Assembly (NCBI GenBank): GCA_013339765.2
Contig: CM023449.1
Location: 202,765,422 to 202,829,421 of the forward strand
Length of the DNA: 64,000 bases
Direction of reading: 5' to 3'
Source: Haemaphysalis longicornis
Taxonomy: Eukaryota > Arthropoda > Arachnida > Ixodida > Ixodidae
Each line of letters opens with the position of its first letter. The first letter of the stretch is position 1. Of this stretch, positions 12,441 to 22,866 are shown in pieces. Position numbers and translations under genes: made by a program. A model generated the notes under the pieces. The model saw only the letters and a program-made list of their open reading frames with translations, did no database searches and was not told the DNA's origin.

Positions 12441-12774
12441 ACTGACCCAAAGAATGCTCCAGTTCTTCTGTGGCTGCAAGGTGGTCCTGGTACCTCATCA
12501 CTGCTGGGGTTCTTTGTTGAGCACGGGCCGTACAGCGTGTCTAGCGACTTCACGGAGGCTACATTCCGCCACATGACATGGACGAACAGGTACTCTGTGT
12601 TGTACGTGGACCAGCCCGTGGGTACCGGCTTCAGCTTCACCGACGATGAGGCTGGCTACGCCCGGAACTTGACTGACGTGGCCCGAGACATTCTCGAGTT
12701 CCTGCAGCAGTTCTTCACATTGTTCGACGACCTCGCACAGAATGAGTTTTACATCACCGGGGAGTCGTACGGCG
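12441..12774 (+). CDS. Serine carboxypeptidase (S10), catalytic-serine exon
   Basis: A 111-codon exon of the same gene. It opens TDPKNAPVLLWLQGGPGTSS, the S10 substrate-binding and oxyanion block, then HGPYSV, SVLYVDQPVGTGFSFTD (family: YVDNPVGTGFSFT) and FYITGESYGG, which carries the nucleophile Ser in GESYxG. The acceptor is ATTTCATCAG|ACT, phase 0, matching the upstream donor. The donor is GGCG|GTGTGT, phase 1, which joins to GCAAG at 25880 to restore GGKYVPA. Two other GT dinucleotides follow at once but would break the frame. The family usually has Ala where this protein has Gly (GESYAG). Confidence 0.92.
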
Positions 12775-13339
12775 GTGTGTACAATTTTCTTGTTTATTTA
12801 CTTAATACACATCTCTACAGAGTTTTTCTCAAAGTGAAAACGCGAAAACTACAAAAGTCTTCCCTTTGGGAACTTTGATGTGTCTGGCTCTTGGCGGGGC
12901 CCCGCAGAAAATGTCAGTGGAAAGTCCAAAGCAGCTGACTTGTTTAATGTCTTTTCTTTAAATAATACTCAGCCTGCTGTCTTGCATCTAAACCCTGCTG
13001 GAAATGTTCTATTTACATTCTATTCTATTTACAAACATTTTACAAACATTTTTAAATATTTACAAACTTCAGCTCAGTCCATGTTGATCATTTCCTCGAT
13101 CCTCCTGTGGCCGTTGATGCACGGCATCCTCCTTTTCCAGTTGCGGCTCACGTATCTATGGCGCCTGGCAGGAGCGGGACAATTCCTACACACGACTTTG
13201 CTCGCGGTGATTGGACGTCTCTCTAGCAAGTTCTCAACAAAGGTGGCTTTGTTGACCTGGCTGTACATGATGTAACCATAATTGTCCTAACGCTACGGAC
13301 CAGCACATCCCAAAGCAGCGAAATCGCTCCACTAACTTT
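12775..13339. other. Intron segment, unassigned
   Basis: Start of the 13.1-kb intron. Overlapping frames on both strands at 12880-13275 are open (131 codons plus, 64 codons minus) but match no family I recognise. Tandem ACAAACATTTT-like repeats occur near 13030-13065. Possibly an old repeat. Confidence 0.4.
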
Positions 13340-15545
13340 TTTTTTATTCAGTCACGAGCTGCAAGGCACGCTTCGGAAAAAACGTAATTTCCACCGCTTG
13401 TTTAAGGCTCACAATGACCCGTGTTCTCTTATAAGCTTCAAAAAATCGCCGTCGTTAGCGGAAAAGCTTCTTGCCCGTGAAAAAAAAGATGTTTACCGAC
13501 TACACTGAATCATCTATTACTCCCTTTCATCGTGCGTTCTGGTGGTATAATAAGTTCCGCACACGTCACGCACGCGATAGCATAACTATTCAGGATAGTG
13601 AGAAATTTCTGTCTGACCCGGAAGACGCATGTAAACGTTTTGCACTTCATTTTTCTTCGACCTGCTCGACGTCTTCTAACAGCGGCCGCAAACTGTGCTT
13701 CTAGTATTATGGGCCAGCATTACAAACCCCGAACACTACCGACAATCATGTCCCGTCATCTATTCGCAAATTCCCCTTGAAAAAGTCAGCGGGGTGCGAC
13801 AGCATTTGCTGCTTCATCGTGAAAGGCTGCTGTGATGTCTGCACCTCTGCTCTGTCGCATCATACGCATGTCATTTGTTGAGCATCATTTTCCAGCAGAC
13901 TGTAAATTAGGCGCTATCTTCCCTTTGCACTAGTGCGGAGAAGCCACTGTGCCCGAAAACTATAGGCAAATCTTTGTGTTGTACTCCTTTCCAAAAGCCT
14001 GGGAGAAAGCCATGCATCCTTACCTTTAGTGAAATGCTTCCATCAATCCATTCCAACCAACACGCCTTCAGGCCCGCAAGGGCAGTAGAATCAAATTTCG
14101 CATGTTTTCTAAACGACATGGGTAGTTCGCACTCTCGTCACCAGGCAGGTACAGTATTTTTCGACTGTAGCAAAGGCTTCGACGCTGTTAATCATGAATT
14201 ACTGCTTCCCAAATTGACCGCATACGGTCTACCCAGTGGCACTGTCATTTTTTCAGCAGTGATTCAAAAGGCAGTTCCAATTGTGTCTATTATAAAGGCA
14301 TCATCTCTCGGCCTTTTGCAATGTATTATCGCGTGCACCTCGGGGCTTGACACTGGGCCCTCTTCATTTTAACGTCTTTGTTAATGATATCTCCGCTGTT
14401 ATTAGGCACTATTCGCACTCTCAGCCTGCAGATTAGAAGAAGCTCTCTCGCGCGGTTCCCTCACCAGACGATCGCGCCCTGCTGCAAAAAGACATTAATG
14501 CAGTTTCGGCATGGTGCGACAGCAACTATGTACACCTTACTCTTTCCAAAGCTATCGGGATTACATAACCTCGTAGGATGGCCCCGCTTATTTTAACATA
14601 CACTCTGCTGGGTGCAGCTGCAAAACACGCTACTGGAAAGCGTAATTTGGGTGTAATCATGGACGTAAACTACTTATCAACTCACACGTGAACCACTTGA
14701 CAAACTCCAGCCTCCGAACGCCTGGCGTAACTTCCCGGGCTACCAGTGAATTGACCGATCGATGATGCTTTGTCTGCCTCTGCCGCACTCAAATTTTGCC
14801 AAAGCTCTACTTTGCCGGTGCTCTTTGGAATTGTTTAGGCCCTTCATCATCTCTTCGATTAGAAAGGATTCAGAAGCGCTTTACTGTAACCTTATATTAC
14901 CGTTACTCACCACTTAGCCATTATCTGCACGGTGAGCTTCTCAAGCTCCTGAATCTTTTTGAGCTATGTGTTAGGCGTTCCAGGCATAACCGGGCTTTTC
15001 TTTTTAACAGCATTCACTCCAACTTTGACTGCGCTTGCCTTGTAAGCTCTGTTCACCTGTGAGTGCCAAGCAGGCTACGGCGCCGCAGGGCTGCTTTCAT
15101 GTTGACAGAACACTGAGCCTGGCACCAGCTAACCGATGCCAACGTGCCTTTGACAGTCTGTTATCTTCCTTTGACATTTTTTGCAATGACATGGTCCTTT
15201 TTAAACGCTCCTTAAAAAGTATGTTTGACATTTTGAATGCAAATGTTGTAGAGAGGCCGTACATGCACTTGTTCTTCTCCCTCTGTTCTTGTGTTTGTGT
15301 GCCGAAAGCACCACCTTGTTTATGCTGGTATGTGTTGATCAGGGCATCCCCTTCACACAAACTTCGATCCCTGGTTTTTCAGAAAATGTTTCCGCTTCTT
15401 TGATCACTCTCCGTCTTTATATATATTACACATTTTTTTTACCCATTTCTGATGTATTTCCCTTCGTATATGTTGTCTTTCTATGGCTTAAATTCGTGAG
15501 TGCATCACCCGAGAAGGTTCTTGCGCTGTTGGTAAGCACTTCAAA
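13340..15545 (+). pseudogene. CR1/Jockey-like LINE, 5'-truncated and broken
   Basis: Plus-strand remains of a non-LTR retrotransposon ORF2. The endonuclease-RT linker is at about 13365-13720 (RKKRNFHRLFKAHND in one frame). Reverse transcriptase follows with QHAFRPARAVESNFACFLND and FFDCSKGFDAVNHELLLPKL at about 14060-14217. The catalytic YADD position reads as PDD (about 14465-14500). A C-terminal region follows at about 14796-15060 (RLERIQKRFT, ELCVRRSRHNRAFLFN). Several frameshifts and stops make it inactive. The 3' end runs into an AAAT microsatellite, as expected for a CR1/Jockey tail. It lies in the carboxypeptidase intron in the sense orientation. Confidence 0.85.
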
Positions 15546-15674
<129 letters not shown>

Positions 15675-16142
15675 GGGGGACATGCACAGAGAACACAGGA
15701 CGCACGCTCACGAGAAGTACAAACATACTCCGTGGCGCAAATACTCAATAAACAAGAAAGAAGACCTTTAAATTAGAAGTACCCTTAAATTAGCCGAAAT
15801 GGAAGGAACAAATAATGAGCAAAAAACAACGCAATATATAAATGTCAAACGGCCACAAAAAGTAACACCTATTCATAAAATACGGCATGATGACATTATT
15901 TGCAAGAGATAAATGAGAGCACACGACCAGCAGTTGAATACACAGAAATATTGCATGTACTTGACGGGTGATTTGCGCAGAACCACATGACATGCGCTAC
16001 AGTAAACGCGTGAAAACGTTGTACTGTAGGGTGTCTGTTTATAGTTGTGTCAAGTCCGACATGTCTAAACAGTTTTCTAATCTCTGGCTAATCTCTGGAT
16101 TTGTAAAATTGCAAATTGAACTTTTTTACAGGAACAAATTTA
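15675..16142. other. Spacer between two LINE tails, with a Penelope-end-like fragment
   Basis: The string GGCGCAAATACTCAATAAAC with following AAGAAAGAAG (about 15733-15762) resembles the terminus of the Penelope-like element at 55925 (GGCGCAAATACACAAAACAC). It may be a PLE end remnant. No gene was seen. Confidence 0.4.
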
Positions 16143-16180
16143 GGTAAATTAATTTATTTATTTATTTAGTTATTATTTTT

Positions 16181-16219
<39 letters not shown>

Positions 16220-16233
16220 TTATTGATTGATAT

Positions 16234-16272
<39 letters not shown>

Positions 16273-16275
16273 TTT
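16143..16275 (-). repeat. (TTTA)n tail of the minus-strand LINE
   Basis: An imperfect TTTA array that reads TAAA on the minus strand. It directly abuts the 3' end of the minus-strand LINE (TACTGAAATAAATAAA on that strand). Confidence 0.85.
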
Positions 16276-18574
16276 CAGTACCTACATTTACCCGAGGGCA
16301 TTATAGTAGGAAGGCGATTATTACAGGGCATAAAGAACTCTGCGTATAAGCTTCAAATGCTGCAGTCCGAGAAAGAAAAAGTTACAAAGAAAGAATTAGG
16401 AAGAAAATTAGAATAAGGAAACACATAAGCATAAGCATCACAGTTAACAATTGCACCATATGTGGTAAGGACTGCTTGCAAGGCATGAAACAGCGCATAA
16501 AACAACTCACAAAAGATGGGCTTAAAACAAGGATATTCAAGACAAACCTTTTAAAATAATGCAAGAAACCCGCCGTGGTGGCTCAGTGGCTAAGGCGTTC
16601 TGCTACTGAGCCCGACGACGCAGGTTCGATTGCCGGCAGCGGCGGCTGCTTTTCTCATGAAAGCGCAAAGCGAAAACGCCCGTGTGTTCGAGATTTCGGC
16701 GCACGTTAAAAATCCCCTGGTGGTCAAAATTAATCCGGAGCACTACACTACGTCGTGCCTCATCGGTTGCGTTTCGTCGGCGCGTTAAACTATACAATCA
16801 AAATATTGCAAGAAGGGAAAAGACACAAACGGCGTATTACTCATTGCGGAAATGCTGGGTTAAGAAATAAAAAAATCTATCTTCGCTTATCGGTCCCATG
16901 AGGTGTTGCGAAAGGCGATTACAATGCTTGATAGAACAGGGAAAGAAAGAATTCATAAAAAATGAGGTACACGCAGCTATTCCTCTTATCGTAAATTGGT
17001 GGCATCGCCGAGTAGAGGCCTGGTTGGTGGTTGTAAATATAGATCCCTGATAACGGCAGTGCATTGAAGATGTACATCATGAAGAAAACAAATGCGAAAG
17101 CGTGCCCGTCACAAAGATAGCGTAGGCCAGCTAAGCAAGTTCTTTATTTGAGCAATGCTAGTAGGAATCTGCTAAGTATGAGTTACATCGTTAGCACGAT
17201 TCTGAATGAATTCTATGCGGTTCCATAATATTTTGAGTGGGGGGATTCCCAACAATGCATGAGTACTTGAAAATGGGCCCGAATGTTTGACAAGTGTAGC
17301 GGTTCCTTTTCTTCCTGGGGTGCGTATCTGAAATTTCTACAAATGATGTTAAGAGTTGATGCTTTGAAAGACCACTGCTTCAATTTGACTATTCCAGGTC
17401 AAGTCAGCTGAAAAGATTTTTACTAAATGTTTGCTTTTGTTTTTTTTTGCGGAATGAGCCCATTATTCAAACCTGTATTTTGCTGGGAGAGGAACGTGTT
17501 TCCTAGAAAATCGAATGTGTGGCATTTACTGATATTCGATGGCACACAACATGTGCAGCACCAAGAATATAATTTTGTCCAGATCTGACCACAGTGCTAT
17601 TTTACCCGAATGGTTATTGTATAAAAACCTCTTTGTATAAACCCAGCCATCTGCCATAAAGCCTGATTTTTGAATGAATGCCCTGCCCTATATCTATAAT
17701 AAATATCAGAACTAGCAAAGGCTCCAGGACTGACCCCTGAGGAACACCCGAAGGAACAGCTTTATGGTCGATTCGGTTCCTTTGACAACTTTTGGTAGCG
17801 TCCATTAAGTAGCACCGGAAGCCATTGAATATTTTCGGGTAATCCCAGAAAAGACAGTTTGTGCACTAAGGAGTTGTATGAGAAACCTTATCGAACGCTT
17901 TTTGAAAATCCAGTAATATAGAGCCGGTTTCATGGCCACGGTCGTATGATTGCAACACGTCACGGGAAAATTCTATCAGCTGAGTGGAGAAGGATGCCCT
18001 ACCCTAAAGCCATGCTGATAATCTACAAAACAGGCATTATTTTTAAGGTGACGAAAAGGCTCGATACAATATGTCCTCTATTATTTTGCAGCTTACGCTT
18101 GTCAATTAACATGTCTATAGTTTGATACGGAGTTACGCGGTCCACTTTTGGCTAATGGGACAATGTTACCAATTTCCCAGTCTTTTAGACGATATTATAC
18201 GTTAGGAAATAAATTGTATAACAACGCAAGATACATCGTCACAACTGGCCACAAGAATTAAGTACAATGTTTGGGATACTGTCTGGGCCCGGAGCAGCGT
18301 TAGTTTTAAGGTTCTACAGAAGTTTGAGGACCCCGGAAACTGTCTACTATAATATCAGGCATACTATCATATGAAGCGCGTGAGTCTTCAGGCATATCCC
18401 GGGGAACAGCCTTTGAAAAAAAAAACAGACTCAAAGTACCGATTTACAGTTGGCCTTGTCAGCATTCAGCAGCAACGGAAACGTCGTCGTACGTTAGCAA
18501 TGAATGATCTATCATCTTTACGCTTATATTTAACGAATTTCCAAAACTGTTTGGGTGTATACTTTATTCTTGAA
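16276..18574 (-). pseudogene. CR1/L2-like LINE (host of the nest): reverse transcriptase and 3' end
   Basis: Reading from high to low coordinates, the element continues after the I-clade insertion with FWKFVKYKRKDD-like linker, then NAAPGPDSIPNIVLNSCG (RT block 1), FDKV-type block A near 17870-17900, and SGVPQGSVLEPLLVLIFI (17614-17805). The catalytic YADD is replaced by YGRW (IRLYGRWLGLY) and several frameshifts are present. A SINE with target duplication interrupts the 3' part. With the pieces at 20183-21393 and 24761-25361 this forms one LINE of about 4.1 kb. Confidence 0.85.
16568..16799 (+). repeat. tRNA-derived SINE (Ruka-like), copy 4, with target duplication
   Basis: Full-length copy. 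The head is CCCGCCGTGGTGGCTCAGTG, the B-box-like GGTTCGATTGCC follows, then a body with GCGAAAACGCCCGTGTG, GTCAAAATTAATCCGGAG and an ACAATCA end. It is flanked by near-identical 15-bp copies, AAAATAATGCAAGAA (16553-16567) and AAAATATTGCAAGAA (16800-16814), which differ at one base. This is a clear insertion signature within the LINE 3' region. Confidence 0.92.
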
Positions 18575-18642
18575 CCAAGAGAGAGGAAGAACTCTTGGAA
18601 GAGTTGATCTTAAGTTTCGATCTTAAGAGAGAGAGAGAGAGA

Positions 18643-18708
<66 letters not shown>

Positions 18709-20182
18709 AACTTTAATTAATCCAGAAAATGCTTGAGAGAGGCGTCCTCATTCAGGATGCCTTGAGCTCGGGCCGCGTCGACAGCCCTTTCGATCAGGCG
18801 GAGCTGATCTTCGAGGCCGGAGCTTGCCAAGGCTCTCTCCCAAAGCTCTGTGGAAAGGTGGATGTTGGGGGGGTCTAGGGTGGACTTGTCGCAGCCGCCC
18901 ACTATGTGTCTGAGAGTCCCAGGCTCTCCACAGAAGCGGCAAAGGGGAGAAACGTGTGTCCGGTCAAAGAGGTGTAGTCTTGTGGGATGCGGGAAGGTGT
19001 TGACCTGCAGGGCACGCAATAATCTTTCCTGATCCCTCGGTAGCGATTTGTCTGGTGAAGAGTAGGTTTTACGGGACAGCCTATAGTGTTGCGTGATTTC
19101 CTGGTAGGTGACAAGAGGTTGCATGCGCTCGGGCTCGGCTTCGGCTTCACCAGCGCTGGCTCGGCGGGTCAAATCTCGAGCCACGAGGTTGGCGATCTCG
19201 TTGCCGGGGATTCCGCTATGAGCTGGTGCCCATACAATCCTCACTGGTCTCGTTGGTGGTCTCTGATTGAGTAGTCGAAGTGTTGTGACGTGCAAGCGAC
19301 CGTTGGAAAAGTTGCGGCACGCCTGCTGAGAGTCTGAGATTATAACTTTGGCGTCGCTTTGGCTAAGCGCAAGCGCTATCGCCGCTTCCTCGGCTTGGAG
19401 AGGGTTGTGTCCGGGAATTGAGATGCTGCACCTGTGCTGCTTATTTAAAACGACGGTGGCTGCCATGGCTTCTCTTCCGGGGTAACAGGCTGCGTCTGTG
19501 TAGGCGGTAGATGGTGCATCTCCGTACAACCTAAATATTGCCCGGGCTCGGGCTTCTCTGCAAACCTCGTGATGCACAGGGTGCATATTGCGTGGTAAGG
19601 CGGGCACTATGAAGTGTTTTCTAATGGAGTGGGGTACGTTTCCAGTAAGGAGAGGTGGGTGGCTGAGTGGCGCCGACAGCGCCAGGCGTGAGAGGATGAA
19701 CCTCCCCGTTTCGGTTGCTCCTAACCTCAATCTTTGGCTAGACAGGTGCGCCTCTATTAACTCCTCGGCCGAGTTGTGGATGCCAAGTCGGAGTAGTCGT
19801 TCGGTTGAGGTGCTTGCCGGGAGACCCATGGCTTGCTTGTACGCTTTCCTGATCAGGATGTTTATTTTCTCGAGCTCTGTGGCTTTAAGCAGGGCGTAAG
19901 GTATAGCGTACGTAATCCTAGATACGACGAAGGCCTGGACAAGGCGAATCGTGTCCGCTTCCCCCATACCCCTGGTTTTCGTCGTGACTCGTCGTATCAT
20001 ATGAGTAACCTGGTCTGTTGTGGTTTTAAGCTTTTTGATGAGGAGGGTGTTGGAGCGGTCCGCCTGGAATATCATGCCGAGGATCTTCACGCTTGGAGAT
20101 GGCGCAATGATATGGCCCTCTAGGCGTAGGGTGATTTTAAGATTCACCAGCTCTAGGGCAGCGTGAATACCTTTTACCTTCT
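18575..20182 (-). mobile_element. I-clade LINE, 5'-truncated insertion with RNase H
   Basis: A minus-strand non-LTR element inserted into the CR1/L2-like LINE. It retains only the C-terminal third of ORF2 and a 3' UTR ending in a (TCTC)n tail. The flanks GTGTATACTTTATTCTTGAA (18555-18574) and GTGTATGGTACTTCTTGAA (20183-20201) are similar and may be a diverged target duplication. The RT start is missing, which is typical of incomplete target-primed reverse transcription. Confidence 0.8.
18629..18704 (-). repeat. (GA)n microsatellite tail of the I-clade LINE
   Basis: A GA array interrupted once (GATTTAAGAGAG). On the minus strand it is the (TC)n tail following TTAATTAAAGTTTATT, the LINE's 3' end. 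Confidence 0.85.
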
Positions 20183-20249
20183 GTGTATGGTACTTCTTGA
20201 ATACGCGTTTTCTTTTATTTATTACAGTTTTAATTTCCTTTGGAAACAC
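18717..20249 (-). CDS. I-clade LINE ORF2 C-terminal part: RNase H and Cys-His knuckle (chimeric ORF)
   Basis: An uninterrupted 510-codon frame. The first ~25 residues (PKEIKTVINKRKRVFKKY) belong to the host CR1/L2-like LINE linker; the rest is I-clade ORF2. It covers the RT C-terminal region (LRLEGHIIAPSPSVKILGMI) and an RNase H domain with all four expected acidic residues: AYTDAACYP (Asp), QAEEAAIAL (Glu), IISDSQQAC (Asp) and WAPAHSGIPGNEIANLVARD (His and Asp). A CRFCGEPGTLRHIVGGC zinc-knuckle-like block follows. With no RT catalytic core it cannot mobilise itself. The open frame suggests recent insertion rather than selection. Confidence 0.85.
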   Translation of the reverse strand: MFPKEIKTVINKRKRVFKKYHTQKVKGIHAALELVNLKITLRLEGHIIAPSPSVKILGMIFQADRSNTLLIKKLKTTTDQVTHMIRRVTTKTRGMGEADTIRLVQAFVVSRITYAIPYALLKATELEKINILIRKAYKQAMGLPASTSTERLLRLGIHNSAEELIEAHLSSQRLRLGATETGRFILSRLALSAPLSHPPLLTGNVPHSIRKHFIVPALPRNMHPVHHEVCREARARAIFRLYGDAPSTAYTDAACYPGREAMAATVVLNKQHRCSISIPGHNPLQAEEAAIALALSQSDAKVIISDSQQACRNFSNGRLHVTTLRLLNQRPPTRPVRIVWAPAHSGIPGNEIANLVARDLTRRASAGEAEAEPERMQPLVTYQEITQHYRLSRKTYSSPDKSLPRDQERLLRALQVNTFPHPTRLHLFDRTHVSPLCRFCGEPGTLRHIVGGCDKSTLDPPNIHLSTELWERALASSGLEDQLRLIERAVDAARAQGILNEDASLKHFLD

Positions 20250-21393
20250 CAGTTTATTCTTTTATTGTTTACCTGAAAGTGTTTGAAACGGGATAGGTAG
20301 GTCGATCAGAGTTAAAAGTTTATGTTTGAGCAGTGACCACGGATCATCTATATTGGACTAAGGGAGTCAAATGCTTTAAAGTATTCCTCTAAGGCCAGCG
20401 ATATGCTGCTGTAGTTGCCCCTGTCATAAAAATAAACTTTGCTAGGGCGGAAAACAGGCGCATGAGAGCAGGGACGAACTGTGCGAGCCGTCACGCATTT
20501 GTGATCACTAATACCAGGTATAGGTAACCAGTCTCGTATTAAATTCGGTGAATTTGCAAAGAAAAGATCCAGAGTGTTTCTTGTGGAAGAAATGATACAG
20601 GTGGGATTTTCAACAAACTGAAAGAGGCTGTGGCTGACAATAAAATCACCGAAAGCCTTGGAAAGGGTTGGCTGAGACAAAAACATAGGCATACCATTTC
20701 GTCAACAAACATGACGCATGTTAAAGTCACCACCTAGCACAAGGTAATCTGTGATACCTTTATGCAAGATGTTGGACAGTACAACAAAAGGTTGATTGCT
20801 TCCGTCGCAGGGTGGGCAATAAAAGGCACCAACTGAAAAATATACTCCAAAAGCGAGCATGAGCTTACATGACCACCGACTCGCAGTTTATATTACCAAT
20901 AACGAAAAATAGGCTGGGTGCTCTTGGCCTCCACCACCGTGAGCGATTCCGTCATGGCGGTAGGCAACGTAGTTATCAGGGAAAACTTCATAACTTGAAA
21001 TTGTATCATCAAGCCACGATTCTGATCCAATGTCCACGTCTGTGGTAATGGACGATAACAATGCAGCCAGGTCATCTGATTTATTTTACATACTGCGGCA
21101 AGTGACAAGTTGTGCATTAACACAGGAACCAGTACGGCTAATAGTAGAACGTGGAGGCTTCACCCGTCTTGCTGCTTATTAAGTGAACGATACAATCGGA
21201 AGCTGGGTCTTAAAAGTACGCGCGTTAACCGATGATAAGGTTGTCGTGACGTAATTAGTACTTTTGAGGCTGCTGTTTTCCGAATTCACGAAGCCTTTTT
21301 TGCACCATTCGCACCGAACGAGACACACCTTGGCAAACAGAAAAATCTGTCCCTTTCAACTTTGCAGAAGCCGATAAAACCACATCCCTTTCC
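20183..21393 (-). pseudogene. CR1/L2-like LINE (host of the nest): ORF1 C-terminus and endonuclease
   Basis: The minus-strand middle piece of the nested LINE. ORF1 C-terminal residues read KERDVVLSASAKLKGTDF and SRSVRMVQKRLREFGKQ (21260-21393). The ORF2 endonuclease follows: NKSDDLAALLSSITTDVDI, SESWLDDTI, VFPDNYVAYRHDG, GGDFNMRHVC (GDFN motif), RNTLDLFFANSPNLIRD and IPGISDHKCVTA (catalytic SDH motif), and finally the linker with NKRKRVFKK. The frame carries at least two stops (after the MRHVC block and in the YFSLLVI region). Its ends abut the I-clade LINE on one side and a TTAA-flanked DNA transposon on the other. Confidence 0.85.
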
Positions 21394-22728
21394 TTAAAGG
21401 AGTACTGACACCGAATTTTGACGCCTAAAAATGATATAATTGGCTTCATTAGTTTGTACAGATGCCTCACAGAAATGTTTGTAGCGATCGGAGGCCGGAA
21501 TCACATCTAAAATCGATTTTGATTGTCCCGGCCGCGAGCTTCCACAAATCGGCAGCACTAGCGAAATCGCTTTCGGCGTGAAGAAACATCGGCCTGCGTG
21601 TCTGGCCGGTTCAGGGTGACGTCATATAGTCGTTTTCGGAACCGGAAACGATATAATGCGCTGCTGTTGTAGGTGGTATTCGGTTGGGCAGGAGACGTAC
21701 GGGTGTAGCTGTGTGAGCAATGCTTGTAAACTTTGCGCACTTTGCGTGTTCGACGTCTTTGCTCTTCAGTTCGTGGCCGGCGCATGGTGTTCCCTTGCAC
21801 TAGTGCCAAAAACCGCTCGGTGCCGGCACCACGCGGTGCGCGATGTCGACGCGCACCGCGGTGACGCGGCGGTGCGCGTCGCCGAGCTCGCCCAAGTTGC
21901 TATGGCAAGCTCGCGGAATGCGAAGTACTGCTCGTGGAAGCCTGTCCGAGCAAATCGACGACGACGCCAAGATGCATTATTTTCCACGCGACGACATGCA
22001 GCGCTAAACGCGGACTGAGTTCGTGCGCGGCGGCAGCCGCAAGAACTGTCGCCCAAGCCAGCGGGCTCGGCGTTGCCGGCGTTGCTCGGGTCACCTTGGG
22101 TGTTGAGAACTTCAGGCTTAGTATCGTGGCGAATATTTGATCGCCGGTACCTGTACAACTGCGAATGACCATCCCTTACACAACTTTTCACCACACTATC
22201 ATCCCCTTTTTGGCATACTGAGCTTTATTTTGGCGATAATTGCCGTTTCAGCGTGGCTTGTTTTGATTCTAGCGCGCAGGTGGTGCCATCTTTCGGCCGT
22301 TCGCCGAACCGCGGTACCGGCAGTGCTGGGTAGGAGCCCCGAACCTCCGCTGCCGGTCAGCGTAGGCTTACCATTCGGCAAATATCTGAACGCCGCTTTT
22401 AAATTCAGTGCTGATAACAACCCCTAGCACAATTTTTCACCACACTAACATCTACTTTCTCGCATGTGGAACTTCTTTTTCGCGGTCAGATTGATTATAA
22501 GAGTGGCGACAAGCTGTTGCTATCACGGTCTGCGCCGGTTCGAGCCGCAGTGATATTAAAAAACGGACGACTGCGAAGACATCGCCGGCCTAATCGCCTG
22601 GCCAAATAAAGTTGCTCTCTCTGTCGGGTGGCAGCGACTCATCCGAGTCTGACGATTCAGACGACATGTCGACTGCTCGGGCGAGTGCGGACCATGTGCA
22701 ATCGTAGCAGACGATGCGGCGAACGTCC

Positions 22729-22758
22729 CTGACGTCACGGGTGAGACCGTGACGTCAG
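22729..22758. promoter_or_regulatory. Paired CRE-like palindrome
   Basis: Perfect 12-bp inverted repeat, CTGACGTCACGG and CCGTGACGTCAG, with a 6-bp spacer (GTGAGA). Each arm holds the CREB/ATF consensus TGACGTCA. Another TGACGTCA lies near 21616. It sits inside the DNA transposon, so any regulatory role is inference. Confidence 0.4.
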
Positions 22759-22866
22759 AGTGGCCCGCTTGCAGGCCGAACCTTTTCTTTCCTCCATGCA
22801 GGCTGGCCTTCAAACGGCCATTTTCCCGCGCGGCGACCGAATTTGAAACTGGTTGCAATAACGTGC

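Noticed and set aside
21558..22427. Several overlapping frames on both strands in the GC-rich part of the TTAA element
   Set aside because: Open frames on both strands follow from high GC content; no transposase DDE/DDD motif was seen.
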